From: Rutidosis leptorrhynchoides
Lineage: Eukaryota > Streptophyta > Magnoliopsida > Asterales > Asteraceae
DNA length: 64,000 nucleotides
Reading direction: 5' to 3'
Assembly (NCBI RefSeq): GCF_046630445.1
Contig: NC_092333.1
Location: 181,100,501-181,164,500 of the forward strand
Positions 31,310-43,136 of the stretch are shown one piece after another. Position 1 is the stretch's first letter, and each line of letters starts with the position of its first letter. A program made the translations under genes and the position numbers. The notes beneath the pieces were generated by a model. That model had not been told where the DNA came from and ran no database searches. It saw only the letters and a program-made list of their open reading frames with translations.

Positions 31310-34290
31310 TGTTACATCTTCTGAACATGCCTCATGCCAATATTATGAACGTGTGTTCTGAAAATAGCAGTTAGCAGTGCTTTGGTATAAAGATCAGCAG
31401 AGTTGTTGATTGAACGTATCTCATTTTAATCTGGTTGTCTTTTACGATATCTTGAGTATATGAGAAAAATCTGAGGTTTTCATCTGAAACTGTATCATCT
31501 AAATCTTTTATGTACAAGTTTGGCCCTCGTGATTTGTCTACAGTCTCCTTCATGGTTTGTTCAAACCGTTGTTTCAGTTCCTATTCCCTTTCAGTCTTTT
31601 CCTGAGCCTTACCAATATACCATTCTTTTCCATCAAACTTATGACCGTTAAGACCGTTTATAGCTTTAGCGCCTCGTCAGCATTTATGTTTTGTTCTGTC
31701 ATTTTTGATACTCTTCTTTCATTTGTATTATGTAAGCTGTATTATCTTCATAGATAGTTGTTACGCTTTTATAGCGTTCTAGTCCACAAGAATCAATAAT
31801 GATTTGTATCATTGATCTTAACTAAAATCATTCCCGAGTAGCTTCATGTAATGCAATCACTTCGGCATGATTTGATGATGTTGCAACAAGTGTTTGTTTT
31901 AAGAACGTCATGATATTGCGGTGCCTCCATTTAGGAATACATATCCAGTTTGAGATTTAGCTTTATGTAGATCGGATAAATAATCTGCATCTGTATAACC
32001 AAACAAATCTTGTTTCGAGTTGTTAGAATAAAATAATTATAAATCAGTAGTTCCCCGAAGGTATCAAACTATTTGTTTGATCCCATTCCAATGTCTTTTG
32101 GTAGGGGCTGAGCTGAACCTTGTCAACAAATTAACTGCAAAAGAAATGTCAGATCTTGTATAATCTATAAGATACATAAGAACCTCAATTGCACTAAAAT
32201 ATAGAACTTCCGATCTGTTAAAATTTTCATGATCATCGCAGGGATGAAATAGATCAGTGTCAATATTGAGTGATCTAACAACAATGAGTTTGTCTTTAAA
32301 AAAAATGTTTTAAAATCTTTTCGGTATAAGTTGTTTGATGTACAAGTAAACCATTAGGCATATGCTCAATTTGCAATCCAAGGTAATACTTGGTTTTTTC
32401 AAGATCTTTCATTTCAAAATAATTCTTTAGAAGTTGAATGATTTCATAGATCTCTTTATTTGTTCATATGATGTTAAGAACATTGACATAAACAACTACG
32501 ATCTCATATCCGAACATTGTTTTTATAAAACATACGTGCAAAATAAGTTTATATTTATACCCTTTTTTTTTAGCAAGTAGTCATTTAATCGGTTATACCA
32601 CATACGTCCCGTTTGTATAAACCCACTTAGAAATCTTTGTGATTTAATGGAATATATTCCCTTGGGTTTTACATTAGATGCTTATGATACCTTAACCCTT
32701 TAGGTATATTCATATATATCACTATTAAGTGATCCATACAGATAAGTAGTAACAACATTCATGAGATGCATTTAAATAACTACCAGGTTGATTAAGTATC
32801 TAATAAGTAATTGTATCCATTACAGGAGGATAATTTTTCCTCCTAATTCATTTCTGGTCTTTGTGGGAAATATTGAGTTACAAGTCTAGTTTTGCCTTGT
32901 AACTTCATTTGCACATTTCTTTTCGGATAAAAATTCATTTGTATCCCATACGTTTCACATCTTTAAAAGTGATAACGATTGATCCGAAAACTTTTCTTTT
33001 ATCGAGCGATTCTAATTCAGCTCTTATTGCTCCTTTCCATTGAGCTCAATCATGTCCATTTTGTATATTCAATGACAGATTTTAGTTCCAGATCATCATC
33101 TTTATTCATGATGTCATTGTAACATTATATGAAAATATCTCATAGAGATTTTAGTTTCATTTCGGTTCCATAATATTGCATAATTTATCGCAATTTTAGT
33201 ATTTACATTTATCAATATCCTCTGCAGAAGGAATATTGATTTGTGGTTCTTCTTGAACACTTTCTCTTGCCTCATTATCAGCTGATTTTCTTTTTCGAGG
33301 ATTTTTATCTTCGGAACCAATTGATCTTCCACGTTTGATGCGTGGCAAAGACTCAACAGTGACATTATTGCCAGCTTTTGGAATTTCAGTTCGAGCTGGA
33401 GCATTTATCGCTGGTATATATGATTTAGTCACTTTTTTATATCTGTAAATGCATAAAGTAATTAATTTGCAAGTTCTTGCATATGCATTATTTTTGAACT
33501 TTCGTTTCACATTCTTTTGTGCGAGTTCAATATACCTTAATTGATGTTCACATCATGAAGCATCATTTTATTTTTTATTTTTATTTCTCCCCCTAATCTA
33601 GGGAACAATGTTTTATTAAAATGACAATCAGCAAAACGTGCTGTAAAAACATCACCCATCATGGGTTCAATATATCTTATGATTGAAGATGTTTTATATC
33701 CAAAATATATTATCATCTTTCTTTGAAGAACCATTTTATTGTGTTGTGGTGATACAATTGGAACATACACTGCACAACCAATGTTTTAAGGTAGAAAATA
33801 TTTGGCTCTTGGCCAAAATCAAGTATTAAGTGAAAATATTTACGACTTCCACATGGTATAATGCGAATTAATGTCGCAGCATGTAAATTTACATGTCCAC
33901 ATATAAATATTGAGAGATTTGTACTCATTATCAATTGTCTAGTTATTAGCTGTAAGCGTTTATCTATTGATTCAGCTAAACCAATTTTGTGTATGCACAT
34001 GAGCAACTGGATGTTCAACAACAATCCCTGTAGATATATAATGATCATTAAATGCTTGAGATGTTAACTCACCAGCATTATCAAGTCTCATCCTTTTAAT
34101 GGTGTAATCAGAATAATGTGTTCTCAATTTAATAATTTGTGCAAGAAACTTTGCAAATGCCATATTACGGCTTGATAACATACAAATATTAGACCATCCG
34201 CTAGATGCGTCTATTAGAACCATGAAATATCAAAATGGTTCACATGATGGATGAATTGGTTCATATATCTTACCTTGAATTCTTTCAAGA
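31310..34290 (-). pseudogene. Degenerate copia pol (integrase, RT, RNase H remnants)
   Basis: Minus-strand remnants appear in the expected order. LERIQGKIYEPIHP and MVLIDASSGWSN mark the integrase start (about 34190-34290). RLDNAGELTSQAFNDH lies within 33972-34223, and a late integrase segment (MMGDVFTARFADCHFN) near 33640. GRMWYNRLNDY in the RT is near 32590. The catalytic YVDD site now reads YVNV at 32479-32493. SADLYTKALLTAIF and VHNIGMRHVQKM near 31320-31390 end the RNase H tail. Stops and frameshifts separate nearly all segments. The loss of catalytic residues means no function. Confidence 0.85.
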
Positions 34291-34329
34291 AACATTTGTG
34301 ATTCTTTTTCACAATATACTTTTCATTAA

Positions 34330-34590
34330 TCACCATATGTGCTTTCCATTAATCACCATATGTGTTTTTTTTTTATTTATAAATCACCATATGTGTTTTT
34401 TTTTTTTTTATCATATATCATTTTCACCATATACGCTTTTAATCATATGCGCTGTGTTTTTCACCATATGCGCTTTTAATCATATGCGATTTTCATCATA
34501 TGCGTTGTGCTTTTCATCATATTCGCTTTTTATCATATGCGCTTATCATATGCGATGCGCTTTTTATCATATGCGCTTTTTTATGTGAAT
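34330..34590. repeat. Degenerate short tandem repeats (catatgcgctttt type)
   Basis: Repeated variants of 'atcatatgcgctttt' and 'caccatatgtg', each roughly 13-25 bp, with T-runs between them. They occupy the place where the gag end/protease should lie. Confidence 0.75.
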
Positions 34591-34639
34591 ATTAAATTAA
34601 TTAATTTCGTTTTACTATTCATATGAATTAATTTAGATT

Positions 34640-34745
34640 TACTATTTTGTTAATTGAGTAATATATATATACATCATATACTTGTGACTCCGAAGGCTCA
34701 AATGAATTTGACCATATAGTTATACGTTGTACCTTGCACATTAAT
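34640..34745 (-). repeat. Fragment resembling the 5381-13665 copia LTR
   Basis: Shared landmarks with 6150-6340 include 'taatatatatatacatcata', 'tgtgactccgaaggctcaaa', 'tgaatttgaccatat' and 'gttgtaccttgcaca'. It is an older, diverged copy of that LTR's start, captured inside the defective copia element. Confidence 0.75.
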
Positions 34746-36269
34746 TTTCAGTAGAAGCTTTAGATGCATATTATTTTCAGTAGAAGCTTTATATGCACTT
34801 TTTTTTTTTAATCACCAAATACCACAAACACTTTGTTTGCGTTTGTTCATAGTCATCAATGAAAACCATTTTCTTTAATTTTATTTTATACAATAAAATT
34901 AACGCATCATTATTCTTTTCAAAAACAATAATCTATTGTTATTGTTCACTTGTGCCATGTTTAACAACAAAAGTCAACAACCTCTGTCTTGTTTGTTGTG
35001 GCAACCAAAAACAACCTTTGCTTTTGTTACCGAGAATCCAAGACCAAAAAACAATTAATTTTTAATTAATTTTTTATCAAAACCATAAATGATTTTATTG
35101 ATCTACGTTGATATGGCCATAAAGAATTGACGGCTGACCTACTTTTGTAAGTGTATTTCGGCTATCATCCCGAAAACGCACAACGACCTTTTTTTTATGA
35201 ACTATTTGTTTCATATCTAGCTTAGGCAATTATTGTGAATATTTGGTCCCTATAAGAGCATTTATTTTTTAGACTTTTAGTTGATTTGTACTTGTCACAA
35301 TTAGGGATAGCACCCGCGGGTCGTGGATGCGGATCCATTGGATCCATCACCCGTACACGCGGATTTTTTTTAAGAGACATCCAATTGAACCCTTGTTCGT
35401 TGAAACAATTTGACTATATTTTTACTCCCCATTATTAAACGGGCCATTTTGATGCACACTCTTAAAAAAATAATTTGTTTTTTAAGTTTTATTATTCAAC
35501 CTCCTTTTTTCAACCGTCACGTTTTTAACAAAATATTTGACAAGTTTGAAAAAAGTTTTTTATTGAGTATCATCAAAAGTTTTCTATTGTCACTCTACTG
35601 GATGGAATTATGGCATACAACCAAAATTGCAACCCAACACTACATAAGAACAAAAAGGTTGTTTTTAATTAACATATGTATATGTGTTAAACTCGGAATA
35701 ATAATAACTTATTTTAGAAAATTAACATAAGACATGTTGAAACATTTTTGTCACATTTAGCTCATCAAGTCTAATACTTATCATTGATAGATTTTATCAC
35801 GTCTAGGAGATGTTTACTTTTTTCTTGTATTAAGTCCTACTTTCATTTACCTTTGTTTGGAAAAAGTTTTTTTTTTTACTTTGCTTTCCCCCTTTCTGTA
35901 AAACTCATTTAAACACTTTCTTTGTTTTTTTTTTTTAAAAAAAAAACTTCCTTTTTTTTACGTTACCCGTAAATTATAAATATATAAAAAAAAACTTTTT
36001 GTTTAAATTTTTTTTCTAGTTTTTAAAAGGCCACTTGACCAATTTTTTAATTCTTTCACAACACCTGATATCGTGATCGTGACCTTTCACCAAAGCAAGA
36101 GATATTCTTGATAAACTAAACACGGACTCGTGTTTGAAATTGTCGGCCACAAAAAAATTCATTTGATAAAAGTATATATATTTTTTTAGTTATAGAAGGA
36201 GACCACTTCATTTTCAATACTTCATTTTTGACAAAAAAAAACTATTCAATTTTACCATCCCCTTTTTTT

Positions 36270-36435
36270 CTTACTTTAACTTTTAAGATATACTTTTAAT
36301 AAAAATACAAACTACTTTTTCTTATTTTAACTTTTAAGATTTACTTTTAATAAAAGTACAAACTACTTTTTCTTATTTTAACTTTTAAGATTTACTTTTA
36401 ATAAAAATACAAACTATTTTTTTATTTTAACTTTT
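36270..36435. repeat. ~51-bp tandem repeat, about 3 copies
   Basis: The unit contains 'ttaacttttaagat', 'acttttaataaaa' and 'tacaaactac'. Three successive copies differ by a few bases and a fourth is partial. Confidence 0.8.
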
Positions 36436-36570
36436 AAAATTATAAATTTAAGAATAAACATTAGTATGCATGAAATAAATAATGATTAATTGCATAAGTA
36501 ATCATAAATGTTAGATAACATATAAAGACCCCGTCGTATTCGTATTGATCGGAATTAATCTCGACCCATG

Positions 36571-36637
36571 GTACCGTGTTGTCAAATGACGTGTTGCGTA
36601 CATAAAGTACCGTGTTGTCAAATGACGTGTTGCGTAC
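36571..36637. repeat. 36-bp tandem repeat, 2 copies
   Basis: The block 'gtaccgtgttgtcaaatgac' followed by 'gtgttgcgtac' starts at 36571 and again at 36607. Confidence 0.88.
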
Positions 36638-36652
36638 AATCATGAGGTCTTA

Positions 36653-36855
36653 TTAACATAAATATAAATGTTAGTGAAGTTAATAAGAGTTAGATTACAG
36701 AAAATATAATTCAGGTGGTATAACCGACCATATATAACTTAAATAACATAAATATAAATGTTAGTGAAGTTAGTAAAAGTTAGATTACAGAAATATAATT
36801 CAGGTGGTATAACCGACCATATATAACTTAAATAACATAAATATAAATGTTAGTA
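36653..36855. repeat. ~90-bp tandem repeat, 2.2 copies
   Basis: 'aatataaatgttag' starts near 36661, 36751 and 36840. The units share 'ggtggtataaccgaccat' and differ at a few positions. Confidence 0.88.
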
Positions 36856-36970
36856 GTCCAAAATTTGATATATTCGAGTATGAAATTATTAATAATTTCA
36901 TACCTTGATTAGTGATTCGTGATCGTTTGAGATATCTTTTAATTACACTAAGCTTTTCGTGCTGATAACG

Positions 36971-37208
36971 TGTTATAATTCAGTAGGCTTATAACTACCT
37001 TTAATGGTTATAAGAACAAAGAGAGAAAAAGAGAGAAGAAGGAGAGAAGAAATATTGATATTGATATTTCAAGAGAAATGGTGCACCTTAAATGGTTACC
37101 ATACATGTCTATTTATAGTATAAAATATTACTATGCAAGAAATATAATAATAATAAAATTAACATCCAATCTAGATATTTTATAACACAATCTAGATATT
37201 TTATAACA
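36971..37208 (-). repeat. 5' LTR (238 bp) of the defective copia element
   Basis: Starts TGTTATAATTCAG, ends TTTTATAACA, and is followed by TSD ATGTT. It is identical by eye to 30922-31159. Confidence 0.93.
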
Positions 37209-37528
37209 ATGTTCAATATTGCGATTCCAAGGTTTTTAAATTGGGATGAATGGCTTTCATGGTTTGACAGTTGGCAAGCGTATTCGTCTTCAAAGGAGGT
37301 AATGTTTACGGTTGTTGCTAGCTTGGTATGGCACGTTTGAAAGTGGCGTAAGAGCGTTGTATACAACTTGAAAAAGTTGAAAAAGGATTGCATTTTTATT
37401 CTATTCAATGGTATTCTTTTTAACTGGTTTGTAAGTAGAGAAAAACCAAACATAAGTTAGAACGATTGACTTATTAAGCCGTTGTAATCGTTAGTTATAT
37501 AATCCCTAAAAAAAACCCATATATCTTT
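37209..37528 (+). pseudogene. Relic of a LINE ORF2 C terminus
   Basis: The plus-strand translation near 37235-37450 gives a Trp-rich string (LNWDEWLSWFDSWQAYS, FTVVASLVWHV, stop, KWRKSVVYN, FNWFVSREK). This resembles the very end of plant non-LTR RT proteins. One stop interrupts it. The copia element at 30922 probably inserted into this relic, but its left part was not identified. Confidence 0.5.
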
Positions 37529-40171
37529 TGTAACGACCCAACCCGTTATCCAACCGAAAACACTTAAATTTTTTTTATGAACAGCCCAGTTTCAGACATA
37601 TGGAGCGCCGCTCCAAAGTGGCCTGTCCACTTCCCTTTTAAGGACTTTCGTAAAACACGTTTTCCAACCCTTTTAAATTTAACCGATCGTCGTACAACAT
37701 TAAGTTAAGTATTCTAAACATGTTTTTGCAATAAATCACGTTTTACGACTCCAGGCCCCCATTGACCCGTTTAACCGTCGAATTGGAAAATACAAGTTTC
37801 GACCACATTAGTTTGACACAAAATAAAGACCGAGCATGGCGATTGGGGATACGCTACCCAATCGTAATCAATCCAAAAACACGTCTTCTAAAGCAACCTA
37901 CGCAAGTCACTAGTTCCCATGCTTACCCGAGCCTCCACCTCCACGCGAATCTATAAAAATGTAAACAACGAGAGGAGTAAGCATAAAGCTTAGTGAATGC
38001 AATAATTATACATATACATATATAATCTACTTACTTGCAATCACCTACACAATTACCGCATACACGCTAGCAATTTAATTAGCATACCATCGCAAAGTAA
38101 AACGCTAAAATCTTCAAGACCACAAGCTAGCATAATCAATAACATATATAATTCAAAATATAATATGCTACACTATAACACATAACCATGGTTAACCAAT
38201 CGTACAAGGGAATGGTACTCGAATTTTCCATCGGTGTTCATAACAACCATTAGAGTACTTAACACGTCGTACACTAACCCCACGGGTGGCATCTTAACAC
38301 GTCGATACTTCACCCCGGGTGGTGTCTTAACACGTCGACACTTCACCCGTGACATTTATTGGAGTGGCATCTTAACACGTCGATACTTCACTCCGAGTGG
38401 TGTCTTAACACGTCGACACTTCACTCTTCATATTACTTGGGGTGGCATCTTAACACGTCGATACTTCACCCCGAGTGGTGTCTTAACACGTCGACACTTC
38501 ACTCTTCATATTACTTGGGGTGGCATCTTAACACTTCGATACTTCACCCCGAGTGGTGTCTTAACACGTCGACACTTCACCCATCATACTTTCTGGAGTG
38601 GTGTCTTAGCACGTCGACACTTCACCCCTCATACTTCCCGAGTGGTGTCTTAACACGTCGACACTTCACTCGTCACGTGAAATGTGGTGTCTTAACACGT
38701 CGACACTTCACATCTCACGCTACACAAGTAAATACATTACATACGTACACACATAATTATTCCACTCACCTCGATTACTTGAAGATCCAATCCCACTTGA
38801 GCTCCTAATCACGCAAAGTAAATCACCTAAGAGATTCACAACAAATAAGCTTTACACCTAAGCTTATACTCAAATCACCATAAGTGCAATTTCGACCATT
38901 TACACATGCATTAACTTTGACTAAGTCAAAACTCACCCGAACTTCTCATAATCACAATCAACTTGTGATTATGTTCCAATAACACATTTTACAAAAGGTT
39001 TGATCAACCATTCCCCCATTTGGACTCACGACCCGCCCAAATTGCCATAAAGTGCAATTTACACCTTTTGCACTTTTAACGATATCTGAGGGTCCAAAAT
39101 TAACAAGGCTTGTGCCCGCGTTCCCTAAATACCCTATGACACCACAATTAGCCTTTAAACACTCACTAGCTCGAGTTTTGCACCAAAAACCCATTTTGAC
39201 CCTTAACAAAGTCAATTTCCAACGTTTGCTAGTTTTGACGCCAAAACACTTTTAATTCAAGGTTATACTCTTAACTTAACCCTTTTAAGTTTATAAACCT
39301 TACAAAATCGACAACCGATATAAGATCACTAACGAACCCTAATTTTGACTTATTTCCAAAAGTAGTCTACCAAATATACTCAAATGGTTTCCAACATTCC
39401 TATAATCACTAACACTTGTGATTATACACCATTTACGAGCTTTAAGCAAGGCTAAATCGTTCACCAACCCAAAACCCGCAACCATCAACAATAAACCCGA
39501 TTACTAGTTCAAATCTTCCATTAATGACTAATTGGGTTATCTCAAGAACATACAAGTTTAAACCCCATATTGATTATCAAATCAAACACTAAAAACTCGG
39601 AGTTAGAACTTACCAACAGTACCACAACGTTGCCCTGAACGAGGAGAACAACATTAACTCTTGAGACTCGACTTGAATCACCCTTCTTCTTCTCCAAAAC
39701 CTTGATTCTCTATCTAGAACCTCTTACTCTCTCACTAAGGTTTAAAATGAATGGGAAGGAAGAAATGAGAAGGAAATGAGTTAGAATAAGGTTTTGGATC
39801 AGTTTTGAGGTCCCCAAACAGTCCATATGCGAAAGGACTATAATACCCCTCATTTAAACCCTCTAAAAATGTTGAAAAACGCATTAGAGGCCATCGGATC
39901 GCCGCTCCAAAGGGTGGAGCGACGCTCCAACCTACCAGAGCTGGTGGCCGAGCAAAACAGGTTTCAGCAACTTATTTTTGCCATAACTTTTTGACCGTAA
40001 CTCCATTTTCGATGAATCAAATATCGTTGGAAACGTAATAAGATATTCTTTCCAATGGTAAGGATTTGAAACATCAACTTAAACTTTATTCGGGGTTGAA
40101 AAATTACGTTATACACCTTGTAACTCAAATAACATCCAGAATAACGTGTAACAGAAAAATGGGGTATTACA
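37529..40171 (-). repeat. Gypsy-type LTR, 2.64 kb, minus-oriented
   Basis: Starts TGTAACGACCCAACCCG and ends GGGGTATTACA. Directly after the end is 'actctcccccactta', the reverse of a polypurine tract, so the block is the 3' LTR of a minus-strand element whose internal region lies to the right. It contains the minisatellite at 38258-38713. It also holds short hairpins of GGAGCG/CGCTCC type near 37602 and 39900. No TSD was assigned. Confidence 0.75.
38258..38713. repeat. Minisatellite, 12 copies of a cttaacacgtcg unit
   Basis: Twelve copies of 'tcttaacacgtcgacacttcac' type occur, mostly 34-45 bp apart. Two versions (GGCATC...GATACTTC and GGTGTC...GACACTTC) alternate through the first nine copies, giving a higher-order unit of about 78 bp. 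The overlapping ORFs here are repeat translations, not genes. Confidence 0.93.
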
Positions 40172-40880
40172 ACTCTCCCCCACTTAGATTGGATCACGTC
40201 CTCGTGATCCGCCTCAAATACTAGAAGTTAAGCACTTCTCCCTTGAACATTTCTGCCTCTAAAAGCGGAGTCACACATGTAGTAATCACGCATCCGAAAT
40301 CTTGCTTCGTACACTAACGCATCATATTACAACGAAAAAGGGTAATCACCCCTCAAGACAAAACAACCACAACTGTTTGCTCCTACACCGAGTATCCAAC
40401 TCGTACAATACATTTCACAATTAACCCAAAAGTAGAACAATTCACTGACAATCATCGTCTTCACTCCTCACGATCCTACGAAACACAACCCCAATCTGTT
40501 TAATCAAAAACGGAGTACATATTTTTTTTGTTAGTTAGGTCCCGATAACATCCAAGTACACAAACCATTTAAAATAGTTTTTCGTATACAATTTATCATA
40601 ATAACACGATTAAAGTTTTATCTTTACTCTTGGTTTACAAATGACGCCATACATCCTTACAAGAATGTATTTCACATACAAAGTTTGACTCGACACAACC
40701 AAACGATACAACCTTGAAACATTTACTCAACACCATGGTTAATACACAATAGCCCAACCCGATACCAAGAGCATAATCCCGAGGATCTACCAAATCCCCA
40801 ATCCACGTCCAATATCCGATGGCTACCCCGTCGAGCCCAAGCACTCCTAAGCCTCTAGTCTAACATCTAGAAAGCTTCAA
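40172..40880 (-). other. Polypurine tract and short internal remnant of the older gypsy element
   Basis: On the minus strand the segment ends 'taagtgggggagagt' immediately before the LTR start TGTAATACCCC. A perfect 8-bp inverted repeat GGATCACG/CGTGATCC with a TCCT loop is at 40191-40210. The rest, presumably the pol 3' end or 3' UTR, has no recognisable domain. Confidence 0.5.
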
Positions 40881-43136
40881 CACACAATACCTGTAAAAAG
40901 GTAAACAACGAGAGGGGTAAGCATAAAGCTTAGTGAATGCAATAATTATACACATACATATATAACCTACTTACTTGCAATCACTTACACAATTACCTCA
41001 TACACGCTAGTATTTAAATTAGCATACCATCTTAAAGTACAACGCTAAAAACCCGATATCACGAGCTAGCACAAACGATAGCATATCACACGAACAATAT
41101 ATTATGCTATACTACGACACATAACCATGGTTAACTAACCGTACAAGGGATGGTACTCAAATTCCCCACTGGCGTTCATAACAACCATTAGAGTACTTAG
41201 CACGTCGTACCCTAATCCCACGGTGGCATCTTAACACGTCGATGCTTCACCCCTGGTGGCGTCTTAACACGTCGACACTTCACCCGTGATAGTTCTTGGA
41301 GTGGCATCTTAACACGTCGATACTTCACTCCGAATGGTGTCTTAACACGTCGACACTTCACTCTTCATCTTACTTGGGGTGGCATCTTAACACGTCGATA
41401 CTTCACCCCGAGTGGTGTCTTAACACGTCGACACTTCACTCATCACGTGAAACGTGGTGTCTTAGCACATCGACACTTCACATTTCACGCTACAACAAAT
41501 AAATACATTATATACCTACGCATATAATTATTCCACTCACCTTGTGAACTCGAGCATTACAAACCATGCGCGAAATCTCCACCACGCGCAACCGAGCAAG
41601 ATTTTACCTATAATACGCATATAGGTATACACTTAATCAACATACAACCCCATTTGGACTCTTGACCCGCCCAAATGAACAACAAGTGCAAAATACACCC
41701 CTTTGCACTTTTAACGCTACCCGAAGGTCTAAAACTAACGAGACTAGTTCCCGCATTCCTGAAATACCCAAATACATCAACTTTAACCTTTAAACGCATA
41801 ATAGTTCGTATTTTACACAAAAACCCATTCCATGGTTGACCAAGTTTGACTTTATTGCTAAAACACCAAATTTTAACCCAAAATCATTTTCAACGATTAA
41901 CTCACATCCAAACACGTCCTTTAACACTTAACACTAGTGTTTAAACAATCGTTTGACTCAAACTCGACTCATTGTAAATTTTGACCTAATTCTCATTAAT
42001 TGTTTTGACATAAATCCCCACAACGTCTTTAATCACTAACGACTAGTGATTAACTTTGTAAAACACCATTTAGCACTTTAAACAAACATTCAAACACTTG
42101 ATTTATCAAATCTCGACCCCAAAACATAATTTGACAATGAACAAGGTCAATACTCATTTTTGACTAGTAAGCAAGTTCTTATGAACTTCAAAATCACAAT
42201 TACACTTCTAATCTAGCCTCAAATCATCTTGGTGTTCATAAAACTTTCATTAATTAAACCAACACACACAAATCGACGATAAATTTGTGTTCTTGCACTC
42301 TTTACAAAACCCCAATACCTCATACTTGCAAAAATCACTACATATAAGTTTGCAAGACCTAAATAGCAACTATGAACACAAAACAACAGTTAAAGTGAGT
42401 TAAATGCTTACCACAACGAGCACAAACAAAAGAGATAGCAAGAGCAAGCGATTACCCACTTGATCTAGTGATTAATCTTCAAAAACCCACTAAATCTCAT
42501 CCCTCTCTCTCTAATCTCTCTCTAGGTTTTGGAGAGAATAATGTTGTTGGTGAAGAAGTAAAATGAGCCACCAATCAACCCTAGATCTGATTAAAATGGT
42601 CAAAATATGTTCATACGTGAAAAGACATTTTTTACCCCCGCTTTACTTAAAAGATGCTGAAAACGTGCCAGGTCACGCAGAGGGTCGCGCCGCGAATCTT
42701 GTACCGTGTCGCGGTTTTAGGCACAACAATTGACCAACAGAGCCTGCATTCTGATCTCAACGAAGGGCAAAACTCACGCCGCGAGTTCCCCTTTCAGCGC
42801 CGTGATGAATAAAGGAAACTGTGAGATTTTCGTTCTTGTTCGATAAGCGTTCACCCGAGCACACGTACACTTACATACGCATATATATATACATATAAAC
42901 CGTATATACACACTATATATGTGATTCTTATATGTCATAAACGCCCCATACACACCCATGCACTAAATACATACGTACTAAACACTCGTATGCACAATAC
43001 ATATACATATATACTTACACGCATACATCTATACACGACACTTATATAATTACACGACACATAAACGTTTACGACTTCTCTCTCGACCTCCTTCGTACGC
43101 CATAGCTATTTATACACAATATATATACAACATATA
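40881..43136 (-). repeat. Second related gypsy LTR, left part, interrupted by the gypsy insertion
   Basis: From 'ggtaaacaacgagag' at about 40901 it parallels 37958 onward: 'gcataaagcttagtgaatgc', the same minisatellite (41190-41485), then a CTCT leader and a GC-rich cassette near 42660-42800. It is broken at 43136 by the young gypsy element and resumes at 56245-56402. The true left boundary is not resolved. Confidence 0.65.
41190..41485. repeat. Minisatellite, 8 copies of the cttaacacgtcg unit
   Basis: Same unit and same alternation as at 38258-38713 but with 8 copies, so copy number differs between the two LTRs. Confidence 0.92.

Larger units (their letters stand above)
34800..36960. other. 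AT-rich filler where gag should be
   Basis: No gag, zinc-knuckle or protease sequence is recognisable on either strand. The region is T- and A-rich with several local tandem repeats, listed separately. Confidence 0.6.
30922..37208 (-). mobile_element. Ty1-copia element with identical short LTRs and wrecked pol
   Basis: The LTRs at 30922-31159 and 36971-37208 are each 238 bp (TGTTATAATTC...TTTTATAACA) and show no difference by eye. The 5-bp TSD ATGTT is at 30917-30921 and 37209-37213. On the minus strand a CCAAGGGGGAG polypurine tract (31160-31170) precedes the 3' LTR. Sequence 36951-36970 beside the 5' LTR (minus: CGTTATCAGCACGA) is the likely primer site, though the tRNA was not assigned. 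Inside, pol is degenerate and the gag region is replaced by AT-rich repeats, so this copy cannot encode its own movement. Confidence 0.9.

Noticed and set aside
34330-34590. Possible CRISPR-like or satellite array
   Set aside because: Units are irregular, AT-rich and degenerate within a plant retroelement. There is no regular spacer structure.
38234-38808. ORFs of 139 and 149 aa with regular TRRHFT / LNTSTLH repeats
   Set aside because: They are in-frame readings of the 'cttaacacgtcg' minisatellite in an LTR. Two frames are open at once, as expected for a repeat.
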